Below, in pieces: positions 18,238 to 26,531 of a stretch of 64,000 nt of DNA. The translations under genes and the position numbers were made by a program. Position 1 is the stretch's first letter. Every line of letters begins with the position of its first letter. Below the pieces are notes generated by a model, which saw only the letters and a list, made by a program, of their open reading frames with translations, was not told the origin of the DNA and ran no database searches. Origin of the DNA: Halobacillus hunanensis (GTDB lineage Bacteria; Bacillota; Bacilli; Bacillales; Halobacillaceae); contig NZ_FVZB01000006.1 in NCBI RefSeq assembly GCF_900166655.1, positions 248,001-312,000 of the forward strand. The letters run 5' to 3'.

Positions 18238-19172
18238 TTTTGAAAGTCCTTCATATCTGTTTTGATCTTATTCAATTCGAGTTCATATTGTTTATTAAAA
18301 TTAGCAGCCACCGTGTCAAGAATCAGACCACAAACAAGTGATAACACGGATAAAATCACAAGACCTACAGCCAATATAGCAGAGGGCACTTTCGAGATAT
18401 ACCCCATATTAATAAATTCAACAATAACCGGTATACCTGCTGAGAGGCCTAATAGTAAGAACACCCCAGACCAAAAGGAGAAAAACAGTAAGGGTTTGTA
18501 TTCCTTAAATAAGTTGAAAATCTTATTCAACACCTTATAGCCATCACTAAATGTGTTTAATTTTGATTCACTTCCATCTGGGCGATCCTTATACTCAATC
18601 GGGATTTCTCTAATTGTAAAACGTTTATCCAAAGTATGAAGCGTCATTTCTGTCTCAATTTCAAACCCTGGACTCATAATAGGCATCGACTTAACAAATA
18701 ATCGATCGAAAGCGCGATATCCTGTCATAATGTCCTTCAAATCACTTTTATACAAAAAGTTAATCAGATTACGGACAAGGTTGTTCCCCAAATTATGAAA
18801 CTTTCTTTTATTTTCTTCTATATATGTACCGTTTGATAAACGATCTCCAATCACAATATTGGCTTCTTGATTTATCAAGGGTTCCAGCAATTGGTGAACA
18901 AATTTTGCAGGATAGGTCCGGTCTCCGTCAACCATCACGTAATAATCTGCTTCGATATCACGAAACATAGAACGTACAACGTTCCCTTTGCCTTGTTTGT
19001 ACTCCCTGCTGACGATAGCCCCGTTTTCTTCGGCCACTTTAGATGTTTGATCTTTAGAGTTATTATCATAGACATAAATGTCAGCTTGCGGGAGTTCCTT
19101 TCTGAAATCTTGAATAACGCTGCCTATTGTTTGTTCTTCATTATAGCAAGGTATTAATACAGCAACTCTCAC
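18234..19172 (-). CDS. DPM1-like family 2 glycosyltransferase (polyprenyl-phosphate sugar synthase)
   Basis: 312-residue protein with a GT-A domain at residues 1-215 (IPCYNEEQTIGSVI, YDNNSKDQT, the DGDRTYPA metal-binding motif, MTGYRAFDRLF) and two C-terminal membrane segments (about 225-245 and 260-290), the layout of undecaprenyl-phosphate sugar synthases such as GtrB and CsbB. It would make Und-P-sugar at the inner face of the membrane. First gene of a four-gene overlapping operon with DUF6020 and the EamA-like pair. A PhoP-box-like triple repeat lies just upstream. Confidence 0.82.
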   Translation of the reverse strand: MRVAVLIPCYNEEQTIGSVIQDFRKELPQADIYVYDNNSKDQTSKVAEENGAIVSREYKQGKGNVVRSMFRDIEADYYVMVDGDRTYPAKFVHQLLEPLINQEANIVIGDRLSNGTYIEENKRKFHNLGNNLVRNLINFLYKSDLKDIMTGYRAFDRLFVKSMPIMSPGFEIETEMTLHTLDKRFTIREIPIEYKDRPDGSESKLNTFSDGYKVLNKIFNLFKEYKPLLFFSFWSGVFLLLGLSAGIPVIVEFINMGYISKVPSAILAVGLVILSVLSLVCGLILDTVAANFNKQYELELNKIKTDMKDFQK

Positions 19173-19244
19173 AACGACGAACTCCTTTTACAAATCAATT
19201 TAAGTTATCGTTCTCCCAACACTTTAAAACATGAAACGACATAA

Positions 19245-19285
19245 TTTATACATCATTTTTGTTAAGTTTTGTTAAGTTGTGTAAA
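19245..19285 (-). promoter_or_regulatory. PhoP-box-like repeats and -10 element before the GT2 operon
   Basis: Reading the minus strand, TTTACA-N4-TTAACA-N4-TTAACA (19285-19260) stands 9 nt before TATAAA (19250-19245). The 10-bp period is one short of the usual 11-bp PhoP period. The position, over the -35 region, suits an activator, as PhoP is at the tua promoter of B. subtilis. Function is inferred. Confidence 0.4.
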
Positions 19286-19340
19286 GTTATACCCTGATAT
19301 ATTTCAAAGAAAGTAATCATTAGCTTTGTTTCCCACAAAA

Positions 19341-19377
19341 AAGCCCGATATACAGTTAACAAAACTGCTATCGGGAC
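19341..19377 (-). terminator. Intrinsic terminator after pgcA
   Basis: CCCGATA (19344-19350) pairs with TATCGGG (19369-19375), with an inner CAGTT/AACTG extension; on the minus strand the stem is followed by GCTTTTTTG. Confidence 0.75.
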
Positions 19378-19384
19378 ATTAATA

Positions 19385-21100
19385 TTAAAGATGATGCTGA
19401 ACTTTATGATTTACAGTTTCCTTCATTGCTTCAAGCAATTCACTACTATTTCTTCTGGAATCCGTCTTCACACCATAATAAAATTTAATTTTTGGCTCGG
19501 TGCCGGATGGACGAAGACAGAACCAGCAGTCATTCTCCAGGTTGAATTTAAGAACATTTGCTTTCGGTAAATGAATTGTCTCCACTTCTCCGTTTGCATT
19601 TGTTCTTTCAGATGAGGTGTAATCTTCAACAGATTCCACTTTTAATCCGCCAGCTTCCTTTAAAGGACTTTCACGAAAGTCATCCATGATAGCTTGGATT
19701 TGCTGTGATCCTGATATACCTTCCATTTTCAATGACTGAAGATCCTCAAGGAAATATCCATGCTTATTGTAAAGGCCTTCTAATGCTTGGAGTAAGGTTT
19801 TTCCTTTAGATTTCCAATAAGCTGCAACCTCTGCTGAGAGCATAGCTGCCTGGACAGCATCCTTGTCTCGGGCAAAGTCTTTTACGAGATAGCCATAGCT
19901 TTCTTCATAACCAAACAAGAATGTATGTTCACCGGTTTCCTCATATTCCTTTATTTTCTCACCAATAAACTTAAAGCCAGTTAGCGTATCTAATGAAGTT
20001 ACTCCATAATGGTTAGCAATGACCCGCCCAAATTCTGAGGTCACAATCGTCTTAATCATAATTCCATTACTCGGCAAATCTTTATTCTGGGAAAGAAGGT
20101 AATCCAGCAGTAGAGCACCCGTTTGGTTACCAGTTAAAACTTGATATTCTTCATTTTCATCCGGTACCGCTATCCCAAGCCGGTCAGCGTCTGGATCAGT
20201 TGCAATAAGGATATCAGCGTTTGTCTGTTTCCCTTTATTAATAGCTAACTCAAAAGCCTGGTGTTCCTCTGGGTTAGGTGAGGCAACGGTCGAAAATTCA
20301 GGGTCTGGCTCGGCTTGTGCGGCAACTGTATGGACATTAGTTAAACCAATCTGGCTTAGACCCTTTTCCACTAACATTTTTGCCGTTCCGTGAAGAGGAG
20401 TGAAAACGACACTAAAGTCTTCGGCAGTTTTCGTTACTTCAGGGTTTACATTGACCGTTTTTAATTCATCTAAATATGCTTGATCAACATCTTCATCAAT
20501 CCACTTCAATAAGCAGGATTGTTCAAGTTCTGCTTGGTGAGCCACTTCAACTGTCAATTCATTCTCTACTTGATTAACATAATTGATGACCGTTCCTGCT
20601 TCATCAGGAGGCATCTGCCCCCCATCACCGTTATAAACCTTGAATCCATTATATTCTGGTGGATTATGACTAGCTGTGATGACAACTCCTCCTGCTGCCC
20701 CCAGGTATCTAACGGCAAACGAAAGTTCTGGAGTCGGTCTTAAGGAAGAAAACACATAGGATTGAATGTCATGATTACCTAGTACCTTCGCAGTTTCAAC
20801 AGCAAATTCCTTTGACATATATCTGGAATCATAGGCAATAGCGACACCTTTTTCTTGCCCTTCTCTTTCCTCTATGTAAGACGCCAGTCCTTCTGCAGCT
20901 CGACGAATCGTATAAATATTCATACGGTTGGTCCCCGGTCCTAGTTTGCCGCGCATGCCTCCTGTACCAAATTCAAGGTTTTTGTAATAGGCATCCTCGA
21001 GGGATTGTTCATCATCTTGAAGTTGATTCAATTGAGTTCGAAGGTTATCTTCAAGAGATGCAAATGTCTGCCAGCGTTCAAATTCCTGTTTCCAGTTCAA
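19385..21100 (-). CDS. pgcA: Alpha-phosphoglucomutase / phospho-sugar mutase
   Basis: Interconverts glucose 6-phosphate and glucose 1-phosphate, feeding UDP-glucose for surface polymers. The 571-residue protein has the four family landmarks: the catalytic-serine loop TASHNPPEYNG (about residue 140), the metal loop ATDPDADRLGI (about 300), the sugar loop GYEESYGYLV (about 390) and the phosphate loop RPSGTEPKIKFY (about 540). Length matches B. subtilis PgcA. It stands alone between terminators at the end of the polymer island. Confidence 0.92.
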   Translation of the reverse strand: MNWKQEFERWQTFASLEDNLRTQLNQLQDDEQSLEDAYYKNLEFGTGGMRGKLGPGTNRMNIYTIRRAAEGLASYIEEREGQEKGVAIAYDSRYMSKEFAVETAKVLGNHDIQSYVFSSLRPTPELSFAVRYLGAAGGVVITASHNPPEYNGFKVYNGDGGQMPPDEAGTVINYVNQVENELTVEVAHQAELEQSCLLKWIDEDVDQAYLDELKTVNVNPEVTKTAEDFSVVFTPLHGTAKMLVEKGLSQIGLTNVHTVAAQAEPDPEFSTVASPNPEEHQAFELAINKGKQTNADILIATDPDADRLGIAVPDENEEYQVLTGNQTGALLLDYLLSQNKDLPSNGIMIKTIVTSEFGRVIANHYGVTSLDTLTGFKFIGEKIKEYEETGEHTFLFGYEESYGYLVKDFARDKDAVQAAMLSAEVAAYWKSKGKTLLQALEGLYNKHGYFLEDLQSLKMEGISGSQQIQAIMDDFRESPLKEAGGLKVESVEDYTSSERTNANGEVETIHLPKANVLKFNLENDCWFCLRPSGTEPKIKFYYGVKTDSRRNSSELLEAMKETVNHKVQHHL

Positions 21101-21175
21101 GCAATCACTCCTCTGAACATTTTTTACTATGTATTGGATATAAATTATATCATAATTTTATAAAGGTATAGACAT

Positions 21176-21201
21176 AAAAAAAGGACAGAATAAACTGTCC
21201 T
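21176..21201 (-). terminator. Intrinsic terminator after the 38-aa ORF
   Basis: AGGACAG (21182-21188) pairs with CTGTCCT (21195-21201); a run of seven A on the left gives TTTTTTT after the stem on the minus strand. Confidence 0.7.
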
Positions 21202-21208
21202 GCGTGTC

Positions 21209-21325
21209 TTAGCTTTGTAATTGTTGGATCAATCGATTAATTACGTCTTCTGAAGAAGCTAGTTCCGATTTTTCAGTTTGACTAATCACCGACTGGAGAA
21301 TTTCTTTCAGGTCTTCTGCTTTCAT
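21209..21325 (-). CDS. Small acidic protein of unknown function (38 aa)
   Basis: ATG 21325 is preceded by GGTGGGAATT, and the ORF ends just before a strong terminator, so it looks like a real small gene. The product is helical and polar (begins MKAEDLKEILQSVI, ends INRLIQQLQS), with no cysteines, signal or membrane segment. I do not recognise a family. Confidence 0.5.
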   Translation of the reverse strand: MKAEDLKEILQSVISQTEKSELASSEDVINRLIQQLQS

Positions 21326-21419
21326 AATTCCCACCTTTTCTAAATTGCTCGTTAGTGTTCCCTATTCCTCATTATTTCGATAATAAACTACTTTTTTCGT
21401 CGGTCTATTACAAGTCCGC

Positions 21420-21911
21420 CTAGCGTTGATTCCGATATCTAAAATAGTAAACGAGACTGATTAACATAACGGCAATCAAACCGCCAATTCCATCCAAGAC
21501 CACATCCCCATAATATGGAGTACGGTTTGGTGTAATCCCCTGGTGCAGCTCATCACTGATCGCATAAACTAATGTTGCAAACCACGCTATAATGATAGAC
21601 CATTGGAATGTTTCTCGAGTGGTTTTACGGATTGCATAGTAAATCAATACGGTTAACACTAAAAATACGGTTACATGAGCGCCTTTTCTAATAAAAAACT
21701 CGATAAATCCCGCTATCCCGCGGCTTTCGACACTAACCTCACTATAGTGATAAGTAAACGAGAACCCTTCGAATAAGGGGATGAGCCCTGAGAGGTCAAA
21801 CCAATTGCCTAATAAGGGCTTTACATTCTGCTCCTCGTAAGGAGTCGAGGATGAATAAAAGATGATCCCCATCCAGACGAGAGCTGGAACCCAATATATA
21901 AACTTTTTCAT
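21420..21911 (-). CDS. VanZ-like family membrane protein
   Basis: 163-residue protein with four to five membrane segments and the VanZ-family features FYSSSTPYEEQ at the N-terminal loop and SDELHQGITPNRTPYYGDVVLDGIGG near the C-terminus (quoted in part: DELHQGITPNR). VanZ relatives confer low-level teicoplanin resistance in enterococci, but in bacilli the role is unknown. GTG 21923 is in frame, but GTGAGG then precedes ATG 21911 at good spacing, so I take the ATG. Confidence 0.8.
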   Translation of the reverse strand: MKKFIYWVPALVWMGIIFYSSSTPYEEQNVKPLLGNWFDLSGLIPLFEGFSFTYHYSEVSVESRGIAGFIEFFIRKGAHVTVFLVLTVLIYYAIRKTTRETFQWSIIIAWFATLVYAISDELHQGITPNRTPYYGDVVLDGIGGLIAVMLISLVYYFRYRNQR

Positions 21912-22056
21912 AGATTTCCTCACAATTTGTAAAACTTGTTCTTATTTTAGCATATTTCCTCATAGATTGTGAGTTTTTTACAAAAAATAATAGACTCTTT
22001 ACATGATTGTAAAATCATCTCCAAATAGCGGGTGATGATAGGTTTTCCGCATAAAA

Positions 22057-22082
22057 AAACAGGCTTCCTAAAGAGCCTGTTT
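22057..22082 (-). terminator. Intrinsic terminator after the sinR-sinI-hypothetical group
   Basis: AAACAGGCT (22057-22065) pairs with AGCCTGTTT (22074-22082); on the minus strand TTTTATG follows. It stands directly after the stop of the 199-aa gene. Confidence 0.75.
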
Positions 22083-22084
22083 CT

Positions 22085-22684
22085 CTAATTGAATCCGATT
22101 CGATTCCAGATGAACGATGATTCATCATTCAAAGCGATCATTCTACTATGTGTTTTCAATTCATAGCCTTCGTAATCAAAACGGTGAAGGTGTTTAATAA
22201 TACTCTCCCCATCAGTACTTTGATACGTATAGAAAATGACAACAGGATGATGAAGGGGATCATAAAAGAAAATCGGATCTAAACTTCGAATCATTTTTTT
22301 AAAAGGCCACAAACCCAGGCGAGACATCTTCTCAATGTACTGATCATCGAGAATCCTTTGAGAATCCCATTGTATGTTTTTGTAGTAACTGTACTGCTGT
22401 AATTCATGATAGCAGACAGATGCCTGAAGATAAGAGAGCGGGGATTCATCTCCTTTTATCGCTGCCATCGGATTTTGCTGTGCTTTCTCTTTTTGATTAT
22501 ACGAATGCAAATGTCCAGCACGGCTCCAAATATAACTGTTCGAACTCATTATAAGTTGGGAAAATTGCTGTACAACTGGAGTTAAGTCGCAAATTATATT
22601 ATCCCCCTCCAGGTGCGGTGGAACAGCCCACCCCAATCTATTCGGGTGGGCAGCTAACCGTGTGAACCTATACTTCCCCTTCAT
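22085..22684 (-). CDS. Hypothetical protein downstream of sinI
   Basis: 199-residue soluble protein, not recognised. It is rich in aromatic residues (many Tyr, Trp, His) and has no signal peptide or membrane segment. GAGGTGAGAGG stands directly before ATG 22684. It lies 75 nt after the SinI-like gene in the same direction with no terminator between, so it may be part of the sinR-sinI transcript and be linked to biofilm control; that link rests on position only. Confidence 0.55.
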   Translation of the reverse strand: MKGKYRFTRLAAHPNRLGWAVPPHLEGDNIICDLTPVVQQFSQLIMSSNSYIWSRAGHLHSYNQKEKAQQNPMAAIKGDESPLSYLQASVCYHELQQYSYYKNIQWDSQRILDDQYIEKMSRLGLWPFKKMIRSLDPIFFYDPLHHPVVIFYTYQSTDGESIIKHLHRFDYEGYELKTHSRMIALNDESSFIWNRIGFN

Positions 22685-22759
22685 CCTCTCACCTCTTCCT
22701 GCGGCCCATTCCTGCAGGCACTTTAATTAGAAAAAATGCAGTCAGGATCAAGCCGCAGT

Positions 22760-22882
22760 TTAGGCTCGTTCTCCTGAAATGAATTGTTTAATTTCTTCAA
22801 TGCTGAGTCCAATATGTCTGGCTTCTTCTATTAGCTCGATCCATTCCTGATCTAGTTGTTCTTGTACATTCGATTCTGCCAT
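22760..22882 (-). CDS. SinI-like SIN-domain protein (40 aa)
   Basis: The product is almost only a SIN domain: LDQEWIELIEEARHIGLS then IEEIKQFI, which matches the SinR-binding helix pair of B. subtilis SinI and the C-terminal dimerisation segment of SinR. SinI binds SinR and lifts repression of matrix genes. It begins 18 nt after the SinR-like HTH gene, with GAAGGGA as ribosome site. In B. subtilis sinI precedes sinR; here the order is reversed and the SinR-like protein has no SIN segment, so this ORF could also act as the detached C-terminal half of SinR. Confidence 0.75.
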   Translation of the reverse strand: MAESNVQEQLDQEWIELIEEARHIGLSIEEIKQFISGERA

Positions 22883-22900
22883 ATGATTCCCTTCTCTCAT

Positions 22901-23131
22901 TTATTTTGCTTGATAATTGTTATATGTCTGATTTATTAATAATAATTCCTCGAGCGGAACGTTTAATGTATCTGCAAATTTTTTCATAACAATAAGGGAA
23001 GGATTCCTTTGAATTCCTCGTTCGATATTGCTTATATATGACTTTGAAACGCCTGACATTTTAGCGAATTGATTTACGGTATATCCTTGTCCAAGACGCA
23101 AGACTCGTATTCTTTCTCCAATGGTTGTCAC
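22901..23131 (-). CDS. SinR-like XRE-family repressor, HTH domain only
   Basis: 76-residue protein with an HTH_3 domain (IGERIRVLRLGQGYTVNQFA, SGVSKSYISNIERG) very like the N-terminal DNA-binding half of SinR. B. subtilis SinR is 111 residues with a C-terminal SIN domain for oligomerisation and SinI binding; that part is missing here and appears as the next ORF. Start is a GTG (23131). Expected targets are the SinR-box-like sites before tapA 3 kb upstream. Preceded by the terminator of the tasA operon, so it probably has its own promoter. Confidence 0.78.
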   Translation of the reverse strand: MTTIGERIRVLRLGQGYTVNQFAKMSGVSKSYISNIERGIQRNPSLIVMKKFADTLNVPLEELLLINQTYNNYQAK

Positions 23132-23182
23132 GTCTTTCTTGACCCCCGCTTCCTCCCCGGATATATTCGGTTATTTGTTTAA

Positions 23183-23220
23183 AAAAGCAGACACAAGCTG
23201 TTGTGCTTATGTCTGCTTGG
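23183..23220 (-). terminator. Intrinsic terminator between the tasA operon and sinR
   Basis: AAGCAGACA (23186-23194) pairs with TGTCTGCTT (23210-23218), extended by AAGC/GCTT inside; on the minus strand the stem is followed by TTTTTTAAAC. Confidence 0.75.
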
Positions 23221-23251
23221 TAAAAAAAGTGCGATTTAAATTTTATTAAAG

Positions 23252-24067
23252 CTATTCTGGCCGCTTCGGATTACCTTCCTCAGAATAAGACTTTTTATTG
23301 GTTTTAATGGAACCATCATCATTCAAATCGCTATCACGTACATCCAATCCACCCCATTGACGGGCTTCAAGAGTGAAGGTTACATTGGCTGAGTCGCCTT
23401 GAAATTTGTTTTGCTTATAATAACCATCTTTCTTAACTTTATTTGTATTATCTTTAAACTTCACGCCAAGTATGACGTTATCCGGATCATTAGGTGATTT
23501 GGGTATCCCTGTCCATCTATCAGGGTTAACGGTTGCGATATTGATTCTTCCATCTTCCATTACGTGATTGGCAGCAACATAACTTCTAATTTTATTGATA
23601 GATTCATCCTTACCTTCAGATGCTCTATAAATATCAGCTAGAGTTATACCATCATCTTCTTCAATGATATCAAGTGGATGAAGATCGCCATCTCCTTCTG
23701 CACCAACTGTTAGAACAGTAACCAGGAATTGGTCAAGATAATCGTATTTACTCTCATTATCTCCCATATCACTATCTCCGGGTTCCCCGTCAATGAATTT
23801 CACACTATCTATGGACAACAATACGTCTTTGATTGCTAGAGACCCCGCGTTTTTCATTTTGATCGTCCTGGTTGCATAGTCACCCGGTTTTAAGTCTGAC
23901 AATTGGAATTTCTCAGATCCAGCTAAACTCAAATCCAAAGTTCCTGCAGCAAAATGGTTATCTAATGCTTCTACGTCATTAAAGGCGGCAAACGTTCCGC
24001 CTCCCACTAAAGCTAATCCCATTGTTGCAGCTAGAGCACCATTTGTTAGTTTCTTTTTAATACCCAT
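23252..24067 (-). CDS. TasA/camelysin-family matrix fibre protein, second copy
   Basis: 271-residue secreted protein of the TasA/CalY family, which forms amyloid-like fibres of the biofilm matrix. N-terminal residues 1-30 are a SipW-type signal peptide (MGIKKKLTNG...GGGTFA before AFNDVEALDNHF), followed by the AGTLDLSL and LKPGDYATRTIKMKNAGSL segments typical of the family. Rich in Asp and Glu. ATG 24067 has GGGAGGGG upstream; the in-frame start at 24085 lies before it. Its length is closest to B. subtilis TasA (261 aa). Last gene of the tapA-sipW operon, 54 nt after the first copy. Confidence 0.85.
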   Translation of the reverse strand: MGIKKKLTNGALAATMGLALVGGGTFAAFNDVEALDNHFAAGTLDLSLAGSEKFQLSDLKPGDYATRTIKMKNAGSLAIKDVLLSIDSVKFIDGEPGDSDMGDNESKYDYLDQFLVTVLTVGAEGDGDLHPLDIIEEDDGITLADIYRASEGKDESINKIRSYVAANHVMEDGRINIATVNPDRWTGIPKSPNDPDNVILGVKFKDNTNKVKKDGYYKQNKFQGDSANVTFTLEARQWGGLDVRDSDLNDDGSIKTNKKSYSEEGNPKRPE

Positions 24068-24121
24068 GGCATCCCCTCCCTTCATATTTTAAGTAATGTA
24101 TTCTTCAAATCACTTTATTTG

Positions 24122-24748
24122 TTATTTAGCAACAGGGTCGTTCTGGGGCGTAAGGTTTTCTCCAGCTTGCTGAGTTGCTTCGAAGTTCATAACGACATCT
24201 ACGCTATCCCCTTGATATACATTTTGAACATATTCTCCTGATTCTTTATCTGGGTCATTCTCAAATGTGATAGTAAATTCAAAATTAGTTTCTTGGCCTG
24301 ATGATAATCCACTTGCGATAGGGTATCCACTAGCGCTATGCGTTTGTAGAGCAGTTAAAGGAATATTATTATCCACAAGAGTTCCATCCTGTTTAATATC
24401 AACCGTAAATTGACTTAAAAACTCTTCTGCACTATTTTCTCCACCTTCAGGAGCATCTTTCCCATTCTTAAAATTCTCAAAGGTTACTTCAGCAATAATA
24501 TCCTTAAAAGTAAGTGATCCATCATTTTTAAGAACTACTTTTTCTGTAAAGTGATCTCCTGGTTTTAGGTTACTAAGGTCAAATACTCTCTCCGCACCAT
24601 CATTCACAGTGAGGTCTAGCGTCCCAGCCTTAAAATTACTGTCCAATGCTTCAACATCATTAAACGCCGCAAATGAACCTCCACCTACAAGTGCTAATCC
24701 AAGTGCTCCGGTTGCAATGCCCATACCCATTTTCTTTTTAATACTCAT
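24122..24748 (-). CDS. TasA/camelysin-family matrix fibre protein, first copy
   Basis: 208-residue TasA/CalY-family protein directly after sipW, the position of tasA in B. subtilis. Signal peptide at residues 1-29 (MSIKKKMGMGIATGALG...) followed by AFNDVEALDSNFKAGTLDLTV and LKPGDHFTEKVVLKNDGSL. It shares its N-terminal third with the second copy, but the C-terminal two thirds differ and it is shorter, nearer in size to camelysin CalY. Both copies should be processed by the SipW-type peptidase encoded upstream. Confidence 0.85.
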   Translation of the reverse strand: MSIKKKMGMGIATGALGLALVGGGSFAAFNDVEALDSNFKAGTLDLTVNDGAERVFDLSNLKPGDHFTEKVVLKNDGSLTFKDIIAEVTFENFKNGKDAPEGGENSAEEFLSQFTVDIKQDGTLVDNNIPLTALQTHSASGYPIASGLSSGQETNFEFTITFENDPDKESGEYVQNVYQGDSVDVVMNFEATQQAGENLTPQNDPVAK

Positions 24749-24810
24749 TTTACTTCCTCCCTAAAAATAATTTTTTTATATATTGAAGTCCCTATCCAAG
24801 AGACGCTCAA

Positions 24811-25371
24811 TCATGAAGGTGTTGATTCTTCTTTTCTTTTCGGATCAATCTCTCGCAGTGCCCCTAAGATCGAGAAGAAGGCATAGCCTATGAGAAGTAA
24901 TCCTGGAACAATAAGCAGTAAAGCCGTTCCCATTTGTGAGTTGGAAAAGTCTAAGAAGTATCCTATATAAGGAACAGTCACGCCTGTATATTCAGCAACG
25001 ACATTATCAGCAAGGACTAGCTGCTGATCTGGGTTCTCGTTGTTATCCCCTTTGGTTTGAAACATTAATGCATCACCCTGTTGCACGACATCGATAATTC
25101 TGTGGGTGACAAGTTTATTTTCTGACTCAGCAAATGTAATAACGTCACCTTTTTCAAGGTTCGCTGTATCGATTTCAGAGTCTACGGCAATGACCGATCC
25201 TGTTTGGAAGGTTGGTTCCATCGATCCTGAGAGGACTACTTTAAATTGATGGCCGAACAGGGTCGGTTCTCCGCCTGATGCCCTCGAGATAATGACAAGG
25301 AACACCATGGCGATTAGGAGGGTAAACAAGATTACGTTGACAGACATGCTAAGTATTTTCTTTACTTTCAC
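24811..25371 (-). CDS. sipW: SipW-type (ER-type) signal peptidase I
   Basis: 186-residue membrane protease that removes the special signal peptides of TasA and TapA. It has an N-terminal membrane segment, the catalytic-serine motif SGSMEPTFQTGSVI (around residue 50), the ER-type VTHRII motif in which His replaces the usual bacterial Lys, a GDNNENPD box (around 105-113), and a second membrane segment at about 150-172 before a charged tail. The His variant and the place between tapA and tasA identify SipW. Follows tapA after 17 nt. Confidence 0.92.
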   Translation of the reverse strand: MKVKKILSMSVNVILFTLLIAMVFLVIISRASGGEPTLFGHQFKVVLSGSMEPTFQTGSVIAVDSEIDTANLEKGDVITFAESENKLVTHRIIDVVQQGDALMFQTKGDNNENPDQQLVLADNVVAEYTGVTVPYIGYFLDFSNSQMGTALLLIVPGLLLIGYAFFSILGALREIDPKRKEESTPS

Positions 25372-25388
25372 TGCACTCTCTCCCTTTC

Positions 25389-26312
25389 TTATTTTTCTTC
25401 AGTAGACGTTTGGTCCGATTTTTCTTGTTTTTTCTGTTCACTTTCAGGTGATTGAGATTCTTTCTTTACCTTTTCTTTCGTATCAGCCGTCTGTGCTGAC
25501 TTTGGTTGAGGTTCATCATTCTCGTCCTTGGTCTTCACCTTCGAATTGGATGGCGAAGATTGAGGAGACTCAGTTTTCTTCTTCTGAGTTTTTTCTGATT
25601 CAGGTTCTGGTTGAGATTGTTTCTCTTCAGCTTCTTCTTTTTTCTGTTTTTGAGCGGGTTCTGAATCGGCTTCTTGTTCTTTGTTGGTTTGTTCATTTTT
25701 CTTCGGCGGTGTTGACTCTTGATCTTTCATGTTTTCTATGGTGGACTTCTGTTTTTCTTCTTGAACAGGTTCTTTTTCAACTTCCTGCTCACTCAAGTTC
25801 GGTACAATGAACTCAATAGATTCACTCCACAATTCGCCCTTACCTGGATGACCTTTACTTTGGTAAGCCTTAAACATATAGTTACCAGGCTTTGTAGCTG
25901 AAAATGTGATGCGGAACGTTTCTCCCTGATCCAGAATCGGGATTATACCCTCAGCAACCTTCTCACCCTTTTTGGGATTTCCTCTTTCAACAAAATACAC
26001 TTCATAAGTCGTGGTACGCTCCATGGCTTTAGAATCACCACCGTTTTTCACAATGGCGTACAGCAAGCTTTTGTCTGCTCCTTCCTTGCCTTCAATAAAT
26101 TCCAGGGAGCTCTTATCCCACCCTTGATCTTGTTCTATATCTGCTTGTATGGAAAAATTCACGGATTCAATATCGTTAAAAGCTGCGTTCGTTGGAACGG
26201 ACAGAAGCGACTGACCTGTTAATGGAGCACTCATAATAGTGACCGTTACTAATAGGAGACTGCATTTGTGTTTATAAGATTTTAAATGAGTCTTGGTCCG
26301 TTTCTTTCGCAT
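25389..26312 (-). CDS. tapA: TapA-like TasA anchoring/assembly protein
   Basis: 307-residue secreted protein, first gene of the matrix operon. A hydrophobic segment (about residues 14-40) ends at NAAFNDIESVNFSI, the same AFND-type site as in the TasA copies, so SipW processing is likely. Residues about 45-165 form a TapA-like beta domain; the last 130 residues are low complexity, dominated by Lys, Glu, Gln, Ser, Pro and Thr, longer and more charged than I expect from B. subtilis TapA (253 aa). The start is ATG 26312 because AAAGGAG stands 7 nt before it; upstream in-frame TTG 26336 is unlikely. SinR-box-like sites lie upstream. Confidence 0.8.
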   Translation of the reverse strand: MRKKRTKTHLKSYKHKCSLLLVTVTIMSAPLTGQSLLSVPTNAAFNDIESVNFSIQADIEQDQGWDKSSLEFIEGKEGADKSLLYAIVKNGGDSKAMERTTTYEVYFVERGNPKKGEKVAEGIIPILDQGETFRITFSATKPGNYMFKAYQSKGHPGKGELWSESIEFIVPNLSEQEVEKEPVQEEKQKSTIENMKDQESTPPKKNEQTNKEQEADSEPAQKQKKEEAEEKQSQPEPESEKTQKKKTESPQSSPSNSKVKTKDENDEPQPKSAQTADTKEKVKKESQSPESEQKKQEKSDQTSTEEK

Positions 26313-26341
26313 CTCCCCACTCCTTTCGCGATGCAACCTTT

Positions 26342-26520
26342 GTTCTTTATAACGAATTTATAATTTGAGTATAGGTTGTTCGAATCAAAATAGAAAACCC
26401 TAAAATCGACGAAAATTTCTCTAAAAAGAACAAAATGATGTGATTTGCTCACGTTATCTAATAATTTCTTAGTTTTTCATTCTTTTTAATGAACAAATAA
26501 CCATCATAAAGAACAAATAA
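26342..26520 (-). promoter_or_regulatory. SinR-box-like operator region before tapA
   Basis: Three matches to the SinR box GTTCTYT occur in the intergenic region: GTTCTTT on the plus strand at 26342-26348, and AAAGAAC (the reverse complement) at 26425-26431 and 26508-26514. A near-match repeat AATGAACAAATAA precedes AAAGAACAAATAA by 20 nt. In B. subtilis SinR represses tapA through several such sites in both orientations. The sites fit the adjacent SinR-like gene; binding is inferred. The region also holds palindrome copy 1. Confidence 0.5.
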
Positions 26521-26531
26521 GGAAAAATCTG

